A program made the translations under genes and the position numbers. Shown here piece by piece: positions 26,253 to 35,411 of a stretch of 64,000 nt of DNA. The notes beneath the pieces are model-generated. The model worked only from the letters and a program-made list of their open reading frames with translations, was not told where the DNA came from and made no database searches. The DNA lies in NCBI RefSeq assembly GCF_002251085.2, contig NZ_NOJZ02000001.1, positions 392,454 through 456,453 of the forward strand, in the 5' to 3' direction. Position 1 is the first letter of the stretch; each line of letters starts with the position of its first letter. This DNA comes from Romboutsia maritimum (lineage in GTDB: Bacteria > Bacillota > Clostridia > Peptostreptococcales > Peptostreptococcaceae).

Positions 26253-26768
26253 CTAATAGTATCCTAGTATTTTTATATATCTCTTTTCTCCTTCTTTAAA
26301 ACTAAGTGGATAATTTAATAAATCATAGGTGTGCTGACAAATTAAATAATCAATTAAATAATCTCCTTCTAATATAACGTCCGTGATTATCATATTATGA
26401 TAGGCCCTTCCTTCGTAAAGCAACTGTACTATATCTCCAATTTCTAATTCATTATAATTTGCTAATCTTGTATATATACCTAGATTATCAGTATTAGATT
26501 TATTATTATTTATAATATACTTGTAAAAAGGTTCTGCTGCTGTCCATGAAGGAGTTCTGTTATTGTCACTATACCAAAACCACATTTGAAGTATATCTTT
26601 TCCTGTATGATCAAAAGGGATATTTCCAGCTCTTAAACATTGAGATATGAAATTTGTACAATCACCTCCCCAGTCTTCATAATCTTTATATTCTGGATTT
26701 CTATCTAATGCCCACTTTTTAGCGTATGCCGCTGCTGCTTCTCTGTTATACTCTTTTAAATTTCTCAT
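26253..26768 (-). CDS. Amidase_6-family (putative amidase domain) protein
   Basis: 171 residues. I use the ATG at 26768 because GAGGGG lies 8 bases before it. The N-terminus YNREAAAAYAKKWALDRNPEY, then WGGDCTNFISQCLRAG and, later, YHNMIITDVILEG, are the hallmarks of the Amidase_6 family: a papain-like fold with Cys in DCTNF and His in the HNMI segment. It lacks a signal peptide, so it may act in the cytoplasm, in the spore, or after cell lysis. Function is not established. Its partner gene upstream (26820) is 51 bases away, in the same direction. Confidence 0.82.
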   Translation of the reverse strand: MRNLKEYNREAAAAYAKKWALDRNPEYKDYEDWGGDCTNFISQCLRAGNIPFDHTGKDILQMWFWYSDNNRTPSWTAAEPFYKYIINNNKSNTDNLGIYTRLANYNELEIGDIVQLLYEGRAYHNMIITDVILEGDYLIDYLICQHTYDLLNYPLSFKEGEKRYIKILGYY

Positions 26769-26819
26769 ATAACACACCCCTCATAATATAAATCCTTATT
26801 CTTTATTTAAAACTTAAAA

Positions 26820-27470
26820 TCAAATACATATGTTATTTATTGTATATGCACTTAAATACTCTTCACATTCTTCAAATGTAAATTTAACTTCTATCGTTTG
26901 AAAATTTTCACTACCTATTTCATAACTAGAAAAACAAATTACAATCCCATCTTCTTCAATATAAAAACTTTGGTCACTGCATATTCCTTCAAATTTTTCA
27001 ATTTCTTCATTTTTTATAGATTCTGAAATATATTCATTATTATAAATAGTATTCTTTAATTTCTTTTTTATAGATCTGTTCAATATATCAATTTCCCATG
27101 CTTTATCATTAAATATATCTACTAGCATAATTTCTTTTTCTAAATTCAAATCATAATTATAACAATTTATATAACTTATATCGTATAATCCTATGAGTTG
27201 TGAGAATTCTATAGGTATACTAATAATTTTATTCTTATTAAAAGATATTAGATATTCTGTAATACCATATGTTATATAATCGGGTGCTATATATATTTTA
27301 AAATCACTTTGCAAGACATCTTTAAATGATGTTACATCTTCATATATTTTTGTATTTATATACTTAATAAAATTAATTTTTTTATCTTCATTTTTTAAGC
27401 TTGGATATTTTAATATATATTTTAATTCCTTGATTTCTTCTTCTATTAAATGTGCTTCTATAGATAACAT
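26820..27470 (-). CDS. Protein with DUF3298-like C-terminus
   Basis: About 216 residues. The start is the ATG at 27470, which follows AGGAGG; an earlier ATG lacks an RBS. The C-terminal part (FYIEEDGIVICFSSYEIGS, then IEVKFTFEE) resembles DUF3298 domains found in RsiV-type proteins. The N-terminal part resembles the short domain that usually precedes it (LKYPSL, INFIKYINTKIYEDV). Unlike most such proteins it has no signal peptide or membrane helix. Function unknown. Likely co-transcribed with the Amidase_6 gene. Confidence 0.6.
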   Translation of the reverse strand: MLSIEAHLIEEEIKELKYILKYPSLKNEDKKINFIKYINTKIYEDVTSFKDVLQSDFKIYIAPDYITYGITEYLISFNKNKIISIPIEFSQLIGLYDISYINCYNYDLNLEKEIMLVDIFNDKAWEIDILNRSIKKKLKNTIYNNEYISESIKNEEIEKFEGICSDQSFYIEEDGIVICFSSYEIGSENFQTIEVKFTFEECEEYLSAYTINNICI

Positions 27471-27581
27471 ATCCTTCCTCCTATTCATATTTATATATAT
27501 TATTTAATATGAATAGTTTATGATTTTTGTTATTTATTCTTTTGCTAAATTAAGCTTACATTTTTTGTAATATAAATTGTA

Positions 27582-27610
27582 TTGAATTACTTACCATACT
27601 TTAATATAAT
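27582..27610 (+). promoter_or_regulatory. Promoter of the LCP gene
   Basis: TTGAAT (27582-27587) and TATAAT (27605-27610) with a 17-base spacer on the plus strand. Confidence 0.75.
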
Positions 27611-27660
27611 TAAGTGTATGCTAATAAAAAATGAATAAAAATGAGAAAGAAGGGATGAAT

Positions 27661-28665
27661 TTGTCATCATTGAAAAAACTAGTTATAATTCTAGTGATTT
27701 TAGTCGTAGCTTTTCCTGTTGGTGCTTTTGGGTATGTTTATTTTAAATTAAATTCTATGCATGACCCAAATGCAAATAGCTTATTAGGTGAAACAAATTT
27801 TAAAGCTGAAAATGGGATTACAAACATATTATTAATAGGTACTGATGGAAGACCAGGAGAGAAAGATTCTAGATCAGATGCTATGATGATACTAACTGTA
27901 GATAATAAAAATAAAAGCCTTAAGCTTACTTCATTAGCTCGTGATTCTTATGTTGATATTCCAGGTCATGGAAATCAAAAACTTACTCACGCATATGTTT
28001 ACGGCCAGGCAAACTTATTAATAGAGACTATAGAAAATAACTTTGCATTAGATATTCAAAATTATGCTGCTGTAGATTTCTATTCGTTCATGGATATAGT
28101 TGATGCCTTAGGTGGTGTTACTGTTAAAGTTGAACAAGACGAAATACATGAATTAAACAAATTCATACCTGAGACTTATGCTTGGGACGAAAATTCTAAC
28201 AAAGGTTCTATACAGTATATTAAAAAATCTGGAACACAGACTTTAAATGGATATCAAGCTTTATCTTATTCTCGTATAAGAAAAAATGATAGTGCTTTTG
28301 AGAGAGATTCTAGACAAAGAAAAGTTATCCAAGCTTTAATTGATGGAGTTAAGGCTTTACCAGTTACTAAGTATCCAAAATTAGTAGATACTATACTACC
28401 TTATGTAAAAACTAACATGAAACCTACTGAAATCTTAGGTCTTGGTGGAACTGTTTTAAGTCTTGATGATTTAAGTATAAAACAAGAAGAATTCCCTATC
28501 GATGATGATATTCATAGTACTGGTGGTATCTATGGAGATGCAGGATGGGTTCTTAGATTTGACCCTGATACATTAGATATATTACATGACTTTATATTTA
28601 GTAATATACGATTTAAAGATAATCCACTTTTAAAAACTAATCCAACGCAAAATAACTTAAAATAA
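27661..28665 (+). CDS. LytR-CpsA-Psr (LCP) family wall-polymer ligase
   Basis: One N-terminal membrane helix (KLVIILVILVVAFPVGAFGYVYF) followed by an extracytoplasmic LCP domain with GTDGRPGEKDSRSDAMMI, TSLARDSYVDIPG and YSRIRKNDSAFERDSRQRK, whose Arg and Asp residues bind the prenyl-pyrophosphate. LCP enzymes move a finished polymer from its lipid carrier to peptidoglycan; here the polymer island lies just downstream. The start is uncertain: TTG at 27661 has AAGAAGGG before it, whereas the ATG at 27631 would leave a leader of about 14 bases and no RBS. It is the only plus-strand gene in this half of the window. Confidence 0.92.
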   Translation: MSSLKKLVIILVILVVAFPVGAFGYVYFKLNSMHDPNANSLLGETNFKAENGITNILLIGTDGRPGEKDSRSDAMMILTVDNKNKSLKLTSLARDSYVDIPGHGNQKLTHAYVYGQANLLIETIENNFALDIQNYAAVDFYSFMDIVDALGGVTVKVEQDEIHELNKFIPETYAWDENSNKGSIQYIKKSGTQTLNGYQALSYSRIRKNDSAFERDSRQRKVIQALIDGVKALPVTKYPKLVDTILPYVKTNMKPTEILGLGGTVLSLDDLSIKQEEFPIDDDIHSTGGIYGDAGWVLRFDPDTLDILHDFIFSNIRFKDNPLLKTNPTQNNLK

Positions 28666-28683
28666 TAATAAAACAAAAAATTT

Positions 28684-28716
28684 AGAGGCAAATCACATTT
28701 AATGTGATTTGCCTCT
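28684..28716. terminator. Bidirectional terminator between LCP and cwp19-type genes
   Basis: Perfect stem AGAGGCAAATCACA (28684-28697) with its complement (28703-28716), flanked by A and T runs, between convergent genes. Confidence 0.85.
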
Positions 28717-28738
28717 TTGATTTTACTATGCTATTTTT

Positions 28739-30856
28739 CTAATTTAATAGTTCTAACACTTTATTAAATGCACTTTGATTTATTCCTCCACCAACTTGGT
28801 ATACTAATTCTGTTGATTTTGAATTTAATATACTATTTTGACTTGATGTTGTACTATTTCCTACCATAACTATTGGTAAATTTAATTTAGCAGCTAAAGG
28901 TCCCGCTGTTAGTGCATCTACTAATGGATTACTTTTCGTTACAAGAACTGATGGATACTTACTATCCAAATAAAATTTTTCAATTACTTTTGCATTAGTA
29001 TCTTGTCTTGTTTCTCCATAAATTCTATTTTTAGATACATCATTAGAAGTTATTTCATTTATCTTATTTATAATATTATCTGATAAAACTGCATTTCCTC
29101 CTATAAAGTATGCATCTAATATATTTTGTGATTTTAACCAATTATAAGCATCATCATTCATACTATCTTTAGATGATAATACTATAGGTTGTTTTTCTTG
29201 TCCTGCCTTTGATGCAATCGAAAGTGCATCTGGCTCACCTATGCCACTAGTTACATATACTTTATTTATATCATTTATTGAAGATATTTCTTTAGCTATC
29301 TTTAAAGATGTTTCGTATCTATCTACTCCACCTATTCTAGTTGTTGATACACTAGGTAATAGAGATTTTATTTCACTTAAAACATTTTCTTGTATAACAC
29401 TTGTTCCACCTATTAATATAACATTTTTAGGGTTTAATCTTTGTAATTCTGTTTTTGTTGAAGTTGGTATTTGATTTTTATCCAATAATAAAATAGGCGC
29501 ATCTTTGCTAGTTGCAAGAGGTGTCGATGTAATACCATCTACTATAGAATTTCCATTTACTAACACAACTGTATCTGAACCTGTCGTCCACCCTTTTTTA
29601 CTTACAGCCACTGCAGTATCGTATCTTAAGTCACCTTTTAAACTCTCCACTTTTATATTTGTTTCTGGTGGTGTAACTGGAGGAGGTGTATTGTTTAAGT
29701 ATAAGTTTTTTAAGTCTGATTGAAGTTTTGAATTTCTAACTATATCTTTAGCAGAGAAATGCATACTTCCTTTTACTTCACTGTATTGTCTATTTAAATT
29801 TATTTGATTAGTTATTTCTCCTGCTACATCTAAATTTCCATTTTCGCCTTGTCTATATACAGCTTGTCCGATGTACAAGTCAACATCAGTACCTTTTACT
29901 TCATTTGCCCACCAATCTACTAATTTTGAATAATCTGCAACTGCATATCCAATAGTCCAATAAATTTGTGGAACAACATAGTCTACTAACCCTTGTTTAA
30001 TCCATGCTCTTGTATCCGCGTAATGACTTGAATAACTTTCATTTCCTCTTGTATCTGAACCAGTTGGGTCACTAGATTTATTTCTCCATATACCTGCTGG
30101 ACTTACTCCAAACACAACACTCGGTTTTATACTTTTTACAGTTGATTTTACATCTCTTAATAATGTATTTACATTTTCTCTTCTCCAATTGTCCTTAGTT
30201 TGACCATTACCATATTTTTGGTATGTTGCTTCGTCATCAAACCCAGTATTAGGATAGAAATAATCATCAAAATGAACACCATCTACATCATAATTTCTTA
30301 CAACCTCAGCTATAGTATCTACTATATATTGTCTAACTTCTGGTAATCCAGGATTATACGTAAGAGCATCATAGCTTCCATTCTTATGTTGAACTACCCA
30401 ACTTGGATTTTTTCTAGCTGGATGATTTACTGCTAGAGTGTTTAAATCTGTAGTACTAGTAGTTACTCTATATGGATTAAACCACGCATGAAATTCCATC
30501 CCTCTTTTATGAGCTTCCTGTATCAAAAATGGTAATGGATCATATCCAGGATCTTTACCTTGAGTTCCAGTAAGATACTCTGACCATGGATTTATACTTG
30601 ATTTATATAAAGCATCTGATTTAGGTCTTACCTGTACAACTACTGTATTTATCCCTACATTTTGTAAATTATTTAATAGTTCTATATACTCCTTTTTTTG
30701 TTGAGCTTCATCATTCTTTGTCTTTGGCCAGTCAATATTATAAACCGAAGATATCCAAGCCGCTCTCATTTCCTTATCACTATCTGCAAATGAATTCACA
30801 CTAAACATAGTACAAATCATCGCTAAAGATAGCATTAAAACACCAAATTTCTTCAT
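28739..30856 (-). CDS. cwp19: Cwp19-type wall protein: GHL10 lytic transglycosylase with three CWB2 modules
   Basis: 705 residues. Signal peptide 1-24 (ends VNSFA), a glycosyl-hydrolase-like GHL10/DUF187 domain at about 28-390 (EMRAAWISSVYNIDWPK, VVVQVRPKSDALY, HAWFNPYRVT, VDGVHFDDYFYP), a Pro-rich linker (PPPVTPPETN), then three CWB2 modules at about 405-705, each starting with a -R(Y/F)-T pattern such as GDLRYDTAVAVSKKGW. C. difficile Cwp19 has the same order and is a peptidoglycan lytic transglycosylase; CWB2 modules bind its anionic polymer. Position next to NlpC/P60 and polymer genes also matches. It has its own TTGACA-type promoter. Confidence 0.9.
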   Translation of the reverse strand: MKKFGVLMLSLAMICTMFSVNSFADSDKEMRAAWISSVYNIDWPKTKNDEAQQKKEYIELLNNLQNVGINTVVVQVRPKSDALYKSSINPWSEYLTGTQGKDPGYDPLPFLIQEAHKRGMEFHAWFNPYRVTTSTTDLNTLAVNHPARKNPSWVVQHKNGSYDALTYNPGLPEVRQYIVDTIAEVVRNYDVDGVHFDDYFYPNTGFDDEATYQKYGNGQTKDNWRRENVNTLLRDVKSTVKSIKPSVVFGVSPAGIWRNKSSDPTGSDTRGNESYSSHYADTRAWIKQGLVDYVVPQIYWTIGYAVADYSKLVDWWANEVKGTDVDLYIGQAVYRQGENGNLDVAGEITNQINLNRQYSEVKGSMHFSAKDIVRNSKLQSDLKNLYLNNTPPPVTPPETNIKVESLKGDLRYDTAVAVSKKGWTTGSDTVVLVNGNSIVDGITSTPLATSKDAPILLLDKNQIPTSTKTELQRLNPKNVILIGGTSVIQENVLSEIKSLLPSVSTTRIGGVDRYETSLKIAKEISSINDINKVYVTSGIGEPDALSIASKAGQEKQPIVLSSKDSMNDDAYNWLKSQNILDAYFIGGNAVLSDNIINKINEITSNDVSKNRIYGETRQDTNAKVIEKFYLDSKYPSVLVTKSNPLVDALTAGPLAAKLNLPIVMVGNSTTSSQNSILNSKSTELVYQVGGGINQSAFNKVLELLN

Positions 30857-30946
30857 TATTTTTCCCCCATATTATTTGATTTTTATCAGAAAATTAGTTA
30901 TTCACCTTATTTAACTATTTTTTCTATAAAATTCTACCTTAAATAA

Positions 30947-30976
30947 AGTATATATAATTTATGCCTATTGTGTCAA
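30947..30976 (-). promoter_or_regulatory. Promoter of cwp19-type gene
   Basis: TTGACA (30971-30976) and TATACT (30947-30952), spacer 18, minus strand. The same elements and spacing precede the choline-binding amidase gene. Confidence 0.7.
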
Positions 30977-31028
30977 TTACATCTACATATACAAATTAAC
31001 CAATATATGTTAATTTGTTGAATTAAAA

Positions 31029-31055
31029 AATCACCCTGATTAATACAGAGTGATT
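31029..31055 (-). terminator. Terminator after NlpC/P60 gene
   Basis: AATCACCCTG (31029-31038) with CAGAGTGATT (31046-31055), one mismatch, followed by T on the minus strand. Confidence 0.65.
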
Positions 31056-31088
31056 CTAATATTCTAAAATAATATTTAGTTTTATGTA

Positions 31089-32159
31089 CTAAGCTAACAC
31101 ACGTCTAGCAGTCACAAAAGTTCTTGTATAATAAGACGAGTTTAAGTTATCTACCTTAACTACATCGCCTGGTTGTGGAGAATGTATGAATTTAGAATCT
31201 CCAACATACATACCTACATGACTTATACTACTTCCATCTGAATTAAAGAATACTAAATCTCCTGCTTGTAATTGACTTTTGTTAACGTATGTCCCTACTG
31301 TAGCTTGATCTCTAGATACTCTAGGTAAAGTTACGTTAGCTGCATTTCTATAAACATAAGATGTAAGCCCCGAACAGTCAAATGAACTTGGTCCACTAGC
31401 TCCCCATACATATGGTTTTCCTATTTGCTTATATGCTGTATCTAGTAGTTTTTGTACTTTATCAGAGTAAGCTTTACTTCCTTGTAAAACTACATAATCT
31501 GCATTTACCCAGCCTACTATTCCATCTCCAGTTTCAATTTTATACCATTCACTATTTTCATCTAATATCTCTACATAGCTTCCTGTATAAACCTTTCCTA
31601 CTACATCATAAGATATACCTACTCCTGTTCTTATATTTAAAAAATCACATGGAGCTACAACTGCTACTGACATATCTTTTTTATCACTCATTTTTCCACT
31701 TGCTAAAAATTTATAATAAACTTTATTTATATTTAGTATTTCATTTGATGCCATTTCTCCAGAAGGTTTTAACCAATACCAGTCTCCCTTATTATCTTTG
31801 AACCACTGGTTATTCATCATCTTACCACTATCTTGGAATCTATACCATTTTCCACTTATTATCTTCCACTCACCACTAGCCATTACACCATTAGAGTCTA
31901 ACCAGTACCAAGTTTCACTTTTATCTTTAAACCAACCTACTTTTTTAGTATTATCCTCATAATAATACCATTTATTATTTTCTTTTATCCATCCATTTAT
32001 GTTATTTTGACTCGTATAATTAGCATTTTTAACGTTATCATTTGGTAGCGCATTAGCTATTTTAGTTTCTGATATTAAAGAAACAGATATAGAAACCATT
32101 GCTATAGCAAAACCTTTTAGCAATATCCTACTCTTAAGATTAATCTTATTTAATTGCAT
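31089..32159 (-). CDS. NlpC/P60 wall hydrolase with choline-binding-type repeats and SH3 domain
   Basis: About 356 residues. I use the ATG at 32159 because a GGGGGGCGAGGA stretch precedes it. Signal peptide to about residue 38; four CW_binding_1-type repeats at about 57-155 (GWIKENNKWYYYEDNTKK, WYWLDSNGVMASGEW, WYRFQDSGKM); an SH3_3 domain at about 160-225 (FLNIRTGVGISYDVVGKVYTG); and an NlpC/P60 peptidase with Cys in SFDCSGLT and His in ISHVGMYVGD. It should cut peptide stems of peptidoglycan and attach to choline-like groups on wall polymers. It follows the amidase gene at 32247 by 87 bases. Confidence 0.9.
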   Translation of the reverse strand: MQLNKINLKSRILLKGFAIAMVSISVSLISETKIANALPNDNVKNANYTSQNNINGWIKENNKWYYYEDNTKKVGWFKDKSETWYWLDSNGVMASGEWKIISGKWYRFQDSGKMMNNQWFKDNKGDWYWLKPSGEMASNEILNINKVYYKFLASGKMSDKKDMSVAVVAPCDFLNIRTGVGISYDVVGKVYTGSYVEILDENSEWYKIETGDGIVGWVNADYVVLQGSKAYSDKVQKLLDTAYKQIGKPYVWGASGPSSFDCSGLTSYVYRNAANVTLPRVSRDQATVGTYVNKSQLQAGDLVFFNSDGSSISHVGMYVGDSKFIHSPQPGDVVKVDNLNSSYYTRTFVTARRVLA

Positions 32160-32246
32160 TCCTCGCCCCCCTGTCCTTAAATTTACAATCATATTACTAT
32201 TTTATCATATTTTTATACATTTTTGAATTTTTTTCCATGTAATTTG

Positions 32247-33548
32247 CTAATTTTTTTCTTCTTTCATTATCCCGTCTTGTCCAAAATCATAAATTATATT
32301 ACTTACTTCAACTTTTCCTGTTTCCATTTGACCATTTGAATTTAAATGATACCACTTTTCATCTTGTATTAACCATCCTGTTTTCATTTGTCCACTTGGC
32401 ATAAAATAATACCAATCATTGCCTTGTCTTAGCCATCTTGTTTTCATTTCTCCACTTGGCATAAAGTAATACCATTTATCACCTTGACTTAACCAATTTA
32501 TCTTCATTTCTCCACTTGGCATAAAGTAGTACCATTTATCACCTTGACTTAACCAATTTGTCTTCATTTCTCCGCTTGGCATAAAGTAGTACCATTTATT
32601 TGATGTTTTTATCCAACCTGTTTGCATCTTTCCTACTTGATTGAAGTAATACCACTTATCTGATATTTTAGCCCATCCAGTTTTCATTCTTCCATTTTGA
32701 CCCAAATAGTACCATTCACTATTTTCATTTATCCAGCCCATTTTTTGAATATGAGTATTTTTATCGTAATATTTCCAGTATCCTTTATCCTTAACCCATC
32801 CTCTAAAATGTTCATTTATTGCTTTATATATTCCATCAGCTACAGCTTCTCCCATAACGACTCTTTTTTCATGAGTATCAACTGCTTTGATATCATTATT
32901 ATTCATAAAAGAATGTTCTATTATTATAGATGGCATTTTAGCTTCTCTTATTACACAGTAATAATCTAAATTATTTTTATTTGGGAAAAATCTTGACCAA
33001 ATAGCTCTATCTTTCTTTAAATTTTGACTTGTATTTGATTTTATACTATTTCCTATAGTTGTTGCTACGCTTTTACTTATTCCACCATTTCTATCAAAAA
33101 CAGAATGAATTATGTGAGAACCATCGCCATTCCCATCAGCCGTATCATTATGTAAACTTACGAATAAATCTGCATTTATAGCATTTGCTAATGCCGGTCT
33201 AGATGGCAACTCTATAAATTTATCTTCTGTTCTTGTCATTACTACATTAATCCCATAAGTTTTTAACTTATTCTCAACGACTTTAGCTAAATCTAAATTT
33301 AAACTTTTCTCTAAAACATTAAGATTTTTATTTACAGCTCCAGAATCCTTTCCTCCATGACCTGCATCTATTACTACAGTAAATTTATTAATATCAGTCT
33401 TTGGAGTTTGATAAGTATTTAATATTCTCGTTCTACTATCAATTTTTTGTAACTCTTCATCATAAGCCCAAGCTTCATTATGATTTGAAATAAGCATTGG
33501 ACCTACTATTAGTGATGTCACTAATAATTTTTTTAATATATTCTTCAT
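32247..33548 (-). CDS. Amidase_3 wall hydrolase with choline-binding-type repeats
   Basis: 433 residues. Signal peptide 1-28 (ends EAWA). Amidase_3 domain at about 55-245 with VVIDAGHGGKDSG (His), VLEKSLNL (Glu), SLHNDTA (His) and IIIEHSFMNN (Glu). Then about nine 20-residue CW_binding_1 repeats fill the C-terminal half, e.g. the pair DKWYYFMPSGEMKTNWLSQG. Aromatic residues of these repeats form choline-binding pockets in the pneumococcal family. The middle repeats are nearly identical in DNA. With the lic genes directly upstream, binding to phosphocholine on the wall polymer is a consistent inference. Confidence 0.9.
   Translation of the reverse strand: MKNILKKLLVTSLIVGPMLISNHNEAWAYDEELQKIDSRTRILNTYQTPKTDINKFTVVIDAGHGGKDSGAVNKNLNVLEKSLNLDLAKVVENKLKTYGINVVMTRTEDKFIELPSRPALANAINADLFVSLHNDTADGNGDGSHIIHSVFDRNGGISKSVATTIGNSIKSNTSQNLKKDRAIWSRFFPNKNNLDYYCVIREAKMPSIIIEHSFMNNNDIKAVDTHEKRVVMGEAVADGIYKAINEHFRGWVKDKGYWKYYDKNTHIQKMGWINENSEWYYLGQNGRMKTGWAKISDKWYYFNQVGKMQTGWIKTSNKWYYFMPSGEMKTNWLSQGDKWYYFMPSGEMKINWLSQGDKWYYFMPSGEMKTRWLRQGNDWYYFMPSGQMKTGWLIQDEKWYHLNSNGQMETGKVEVSNIIYDFGQDGIMKEEKN
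32401..32640 (-). repeat. 60-bp tandem repeats coding for choline-binding modules
   Basis: Successive 60-base units (for example 32461-32520 and 32521-32580) differ at only a few positions. Each encodes one 20-residue repeat of the amidase. Such near-identity points to recent expansion or gene conversion. Confidence 0.85.
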
Positions 33549-33579
33549 TTTTTTCCCCCCTATAAAACATTACTATTTC

Positions 33580-33609
33580 AGTATATCTATTTTTTATCTT
33601 TATTGTCAA
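33580..33609 (-). promoter_or_regulatory. Promoter of choline-binding amidase gene
   Basis: TTGACA (33604-33609) and TATACT (33580-33585), spacer 18 bases, minus strand. Confidence 0.7.
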
Positions 33610-33651
33610 TATAAGGCGTAGATTTGTATTTTTTATCTTATTAAATAATAT

Positions 33652-33691
33652 AAAGGCAGTATCAAAATATAAAAATTTTGATACTGCCCTT
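33652..33691 (-). terminator. Terminator of the lic operon
   Basis: Perfect 17-bp stem (33652-33668 with 33675-33691), AAGGCAGTATCAAAAT type, 29 bases past the licC stop. Confidence 0.8.
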
Positions 33692-33719
33692 ATAAACTTA
33701 AATTTTAAATTTAACTATC

Positions 33720-34415
33720 TTATTTTTCATTAATTACTTTTAATTTTTCACTTACTGAATATAAATCATCTAGTGAATCAATCTCAAAACAATCATCTGA
33801 GTTTATTTTTCTTATATATACATCTAAATCCTTTAAATTATCTTTAACCATGTTGTCCCAATATAAATCTTCAAAAGAATTTCCATTTATAGCTTCTTCT
33901 AATTTCTTAACTATATGCTCTCCGTCTTTTGGTGACCAATAAGATACTCCACAAAGTATATGACCATTTCCACTACCTATATTAATATTATAAACTTTGT
34001 TATTATCATCAAATTCTAATATCCACTCATCTTTAAATTTTTCTTTGTATCCACTAAAATATGTTGACTTATTTATATTTTCATCAATAAAATTATTTTG
34101 TAAATAAATATCTCCATCCATCACATAACTGCCTGGTAAATAATCTTTAACTAGATACATAGTGTATATGTTGTTATAAACATTGTACTTATCATTATGA
34201 ACTAATTTTACATTATATTTTTCTTTAAGGAATTGAAATTTTTCCTCTAAATATCCTGTAACTACTATAATTTCATCTATTCCTTTTTCTTTTAAAAACT
34301 CAATCTGTCTTTGCATCATAGCAGTTCCATTAACTTCTATTAAAGGCTTTGGTGTTGTTAAAGTTAATGGTTGTAGTCTTGTCCCCATACCTGCCGCTAA
34401 AAGTATTGCTCTCAT
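33720..34415 (-). CDS. licC: LicC-type CTP:phosphocholine cytidylyltransferase
   Basis: 231-residue nucleotidyltransferase. The intact signature LAAGMGTRLQPLTLTTPKPLIEVNG binds the nucleotide; the metal-binding Asp lies in YVMDGDIYL. LicC activates phosphocholine to CDP-choline for transfer to wall polymers. The choline assignment rests on neighbours: a LicB-like transporter and a choline-kinase fusion upstream, and LicD further on. A sugar-phosphate substrate would be the alternative. It is the last gene of a three-gene operon (gap 36 bases). RBS AAGGAG precedes the ATG. Confidence 0.82.
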   Translation of the reverse strand: MRAILLAAGMGTRLQPLTLTTPKPLIEVNGTAMMQRQIEFLKEKGIDEIIVVTGYLEEKFQFLKEKYNVKLVHNDKYNVYNNIYTMYLVKDYLPGSYVMDGDIYLQNNFIDENINKSTYFSGYKEKFKDEWILEFDDNNKVYNINIGSGNGHILCGVSYWSPKDGEHIVKKLEEAINGNSFEDLYWDNMVKDNLKDLDVYIRKINSDDCFEIDSLDDLYSVSEKLKVINEK

Positions 34416-34451
34416 CTAACTGTCTCCTTTGTATATACTTTAGTTTATATC

Positions 34452-35411
34452 TTAATTTTTAGATACCATTATTGAACCTATAATTATTAAAATAGTACAA
34501 ATCACTAATTTAATAGTAATAATTCCACTTAAAAAGATTACTTCAAAAATTATAGCCCATATGGAATAAGTTATATTAAGTCCTGTTGCTTTTACAGGAC
34601 CTATTGTGTCAATTGCATTATAGTAACATATATAAGATAAAGTTCCTATTAGTGCTACTATTGGTATAATCCATACAATATTAGAACTCATAACACTTTT
34701 AGTTATACCAAACCCTCCAACTAAAGGTACTATTATTATTCCGTAAACTATTGCTGATACTAACTGTCTAATTTGAAGTGCTTGAGTTGGACTTACTTCA
34801 TCATCTTTCATGCCATAAGCACAAATTACACTTTCTAGTGACCATCCTAAAACACATATCATTGCAAACACAAATCCCATAAGAAAATTTCTAGGCTCTG
34901 TTTGAGAAGGATTGTATCCTAATATTATTAAAGAAATTACACTTAATGATAAACCTATCCATCCAGATTTACTTAATTTTTCTTTTAAAAATAAGTATGA
35001 AAAAAATGCAGCCATAGCTGGATATATAGACGATATAGTAGCCGTTATCCCTGGTCCAATACAATTAATTGCTAAAAGATATGCCGCCATACCTATAGGT
35101 CCTCCAAATAAAGCTGCTACACATACATATTTTCCACTTCTAGTCTTTAATAACTTTAGTGTTTTTAATAACTCACCCTTCATTATTGAATATATAACCA
35201 TCCACAAACTTGAAAATGTATCATGTAAAAAAGCACTTATAATCGGCGCTATCATAATAGCTTGTGATGTACTTATAAATGGAGTTGACTTTAAAAGTAC
35301 TCCAGTTAATACAGTATCTATACTCCATAAAATTCCTGAAGCTACTCCACTACTTATGCCTAATTTATTTATAGTTCCTGTACATTGTACAAATTCTTCT
35401 ACACTAGACAT
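34452..35411 (-). CDS. licB: LicB-type DMT-superfamily transporter (choline uptake)
   Basis: 319 residues, ten membrane helices in two EamA halves (for example VCVAALFGGPIGMAAYLLAI and IVPLVGGFGI), characteristic of drug/metabolite-type permeases. LicB proteins of this family import choline for wall decoration. The start overlaps the end of the licA-fusion gene by 13 bases, which suggests translational coupling, and licC follows. The substrate is inferred from the operon, not from residues. Confidence 0.8.
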   Translation of the reverse strand: MSSVEEFVQCTGTINKLGISSGVASGILWSIDTVLTGVLLKSTPFISTSQAIMIAPIISAFLHDTFSSLWMVIYSIMKGELLKTLKLLKTRSGKYVCVAALFGGPIGMAAYLLAINCIGPGITATISSIYPAMAAFFSYLFLKEKLSKSGWIGLSLSVISLIILGYNPSQTEPRNFLMGFVFAMICVLGWSLESVICAYGMKDDEVSPTQALQIRQLVSAIVYGIIIVPLVGGFGITKSVMSSNIVWIIPIVALIGTLSYICYYNAIDTIGPVKATGLNITYSIWAIIFEVIFLSGIITIKLVICTILIIIGSIMVSKN

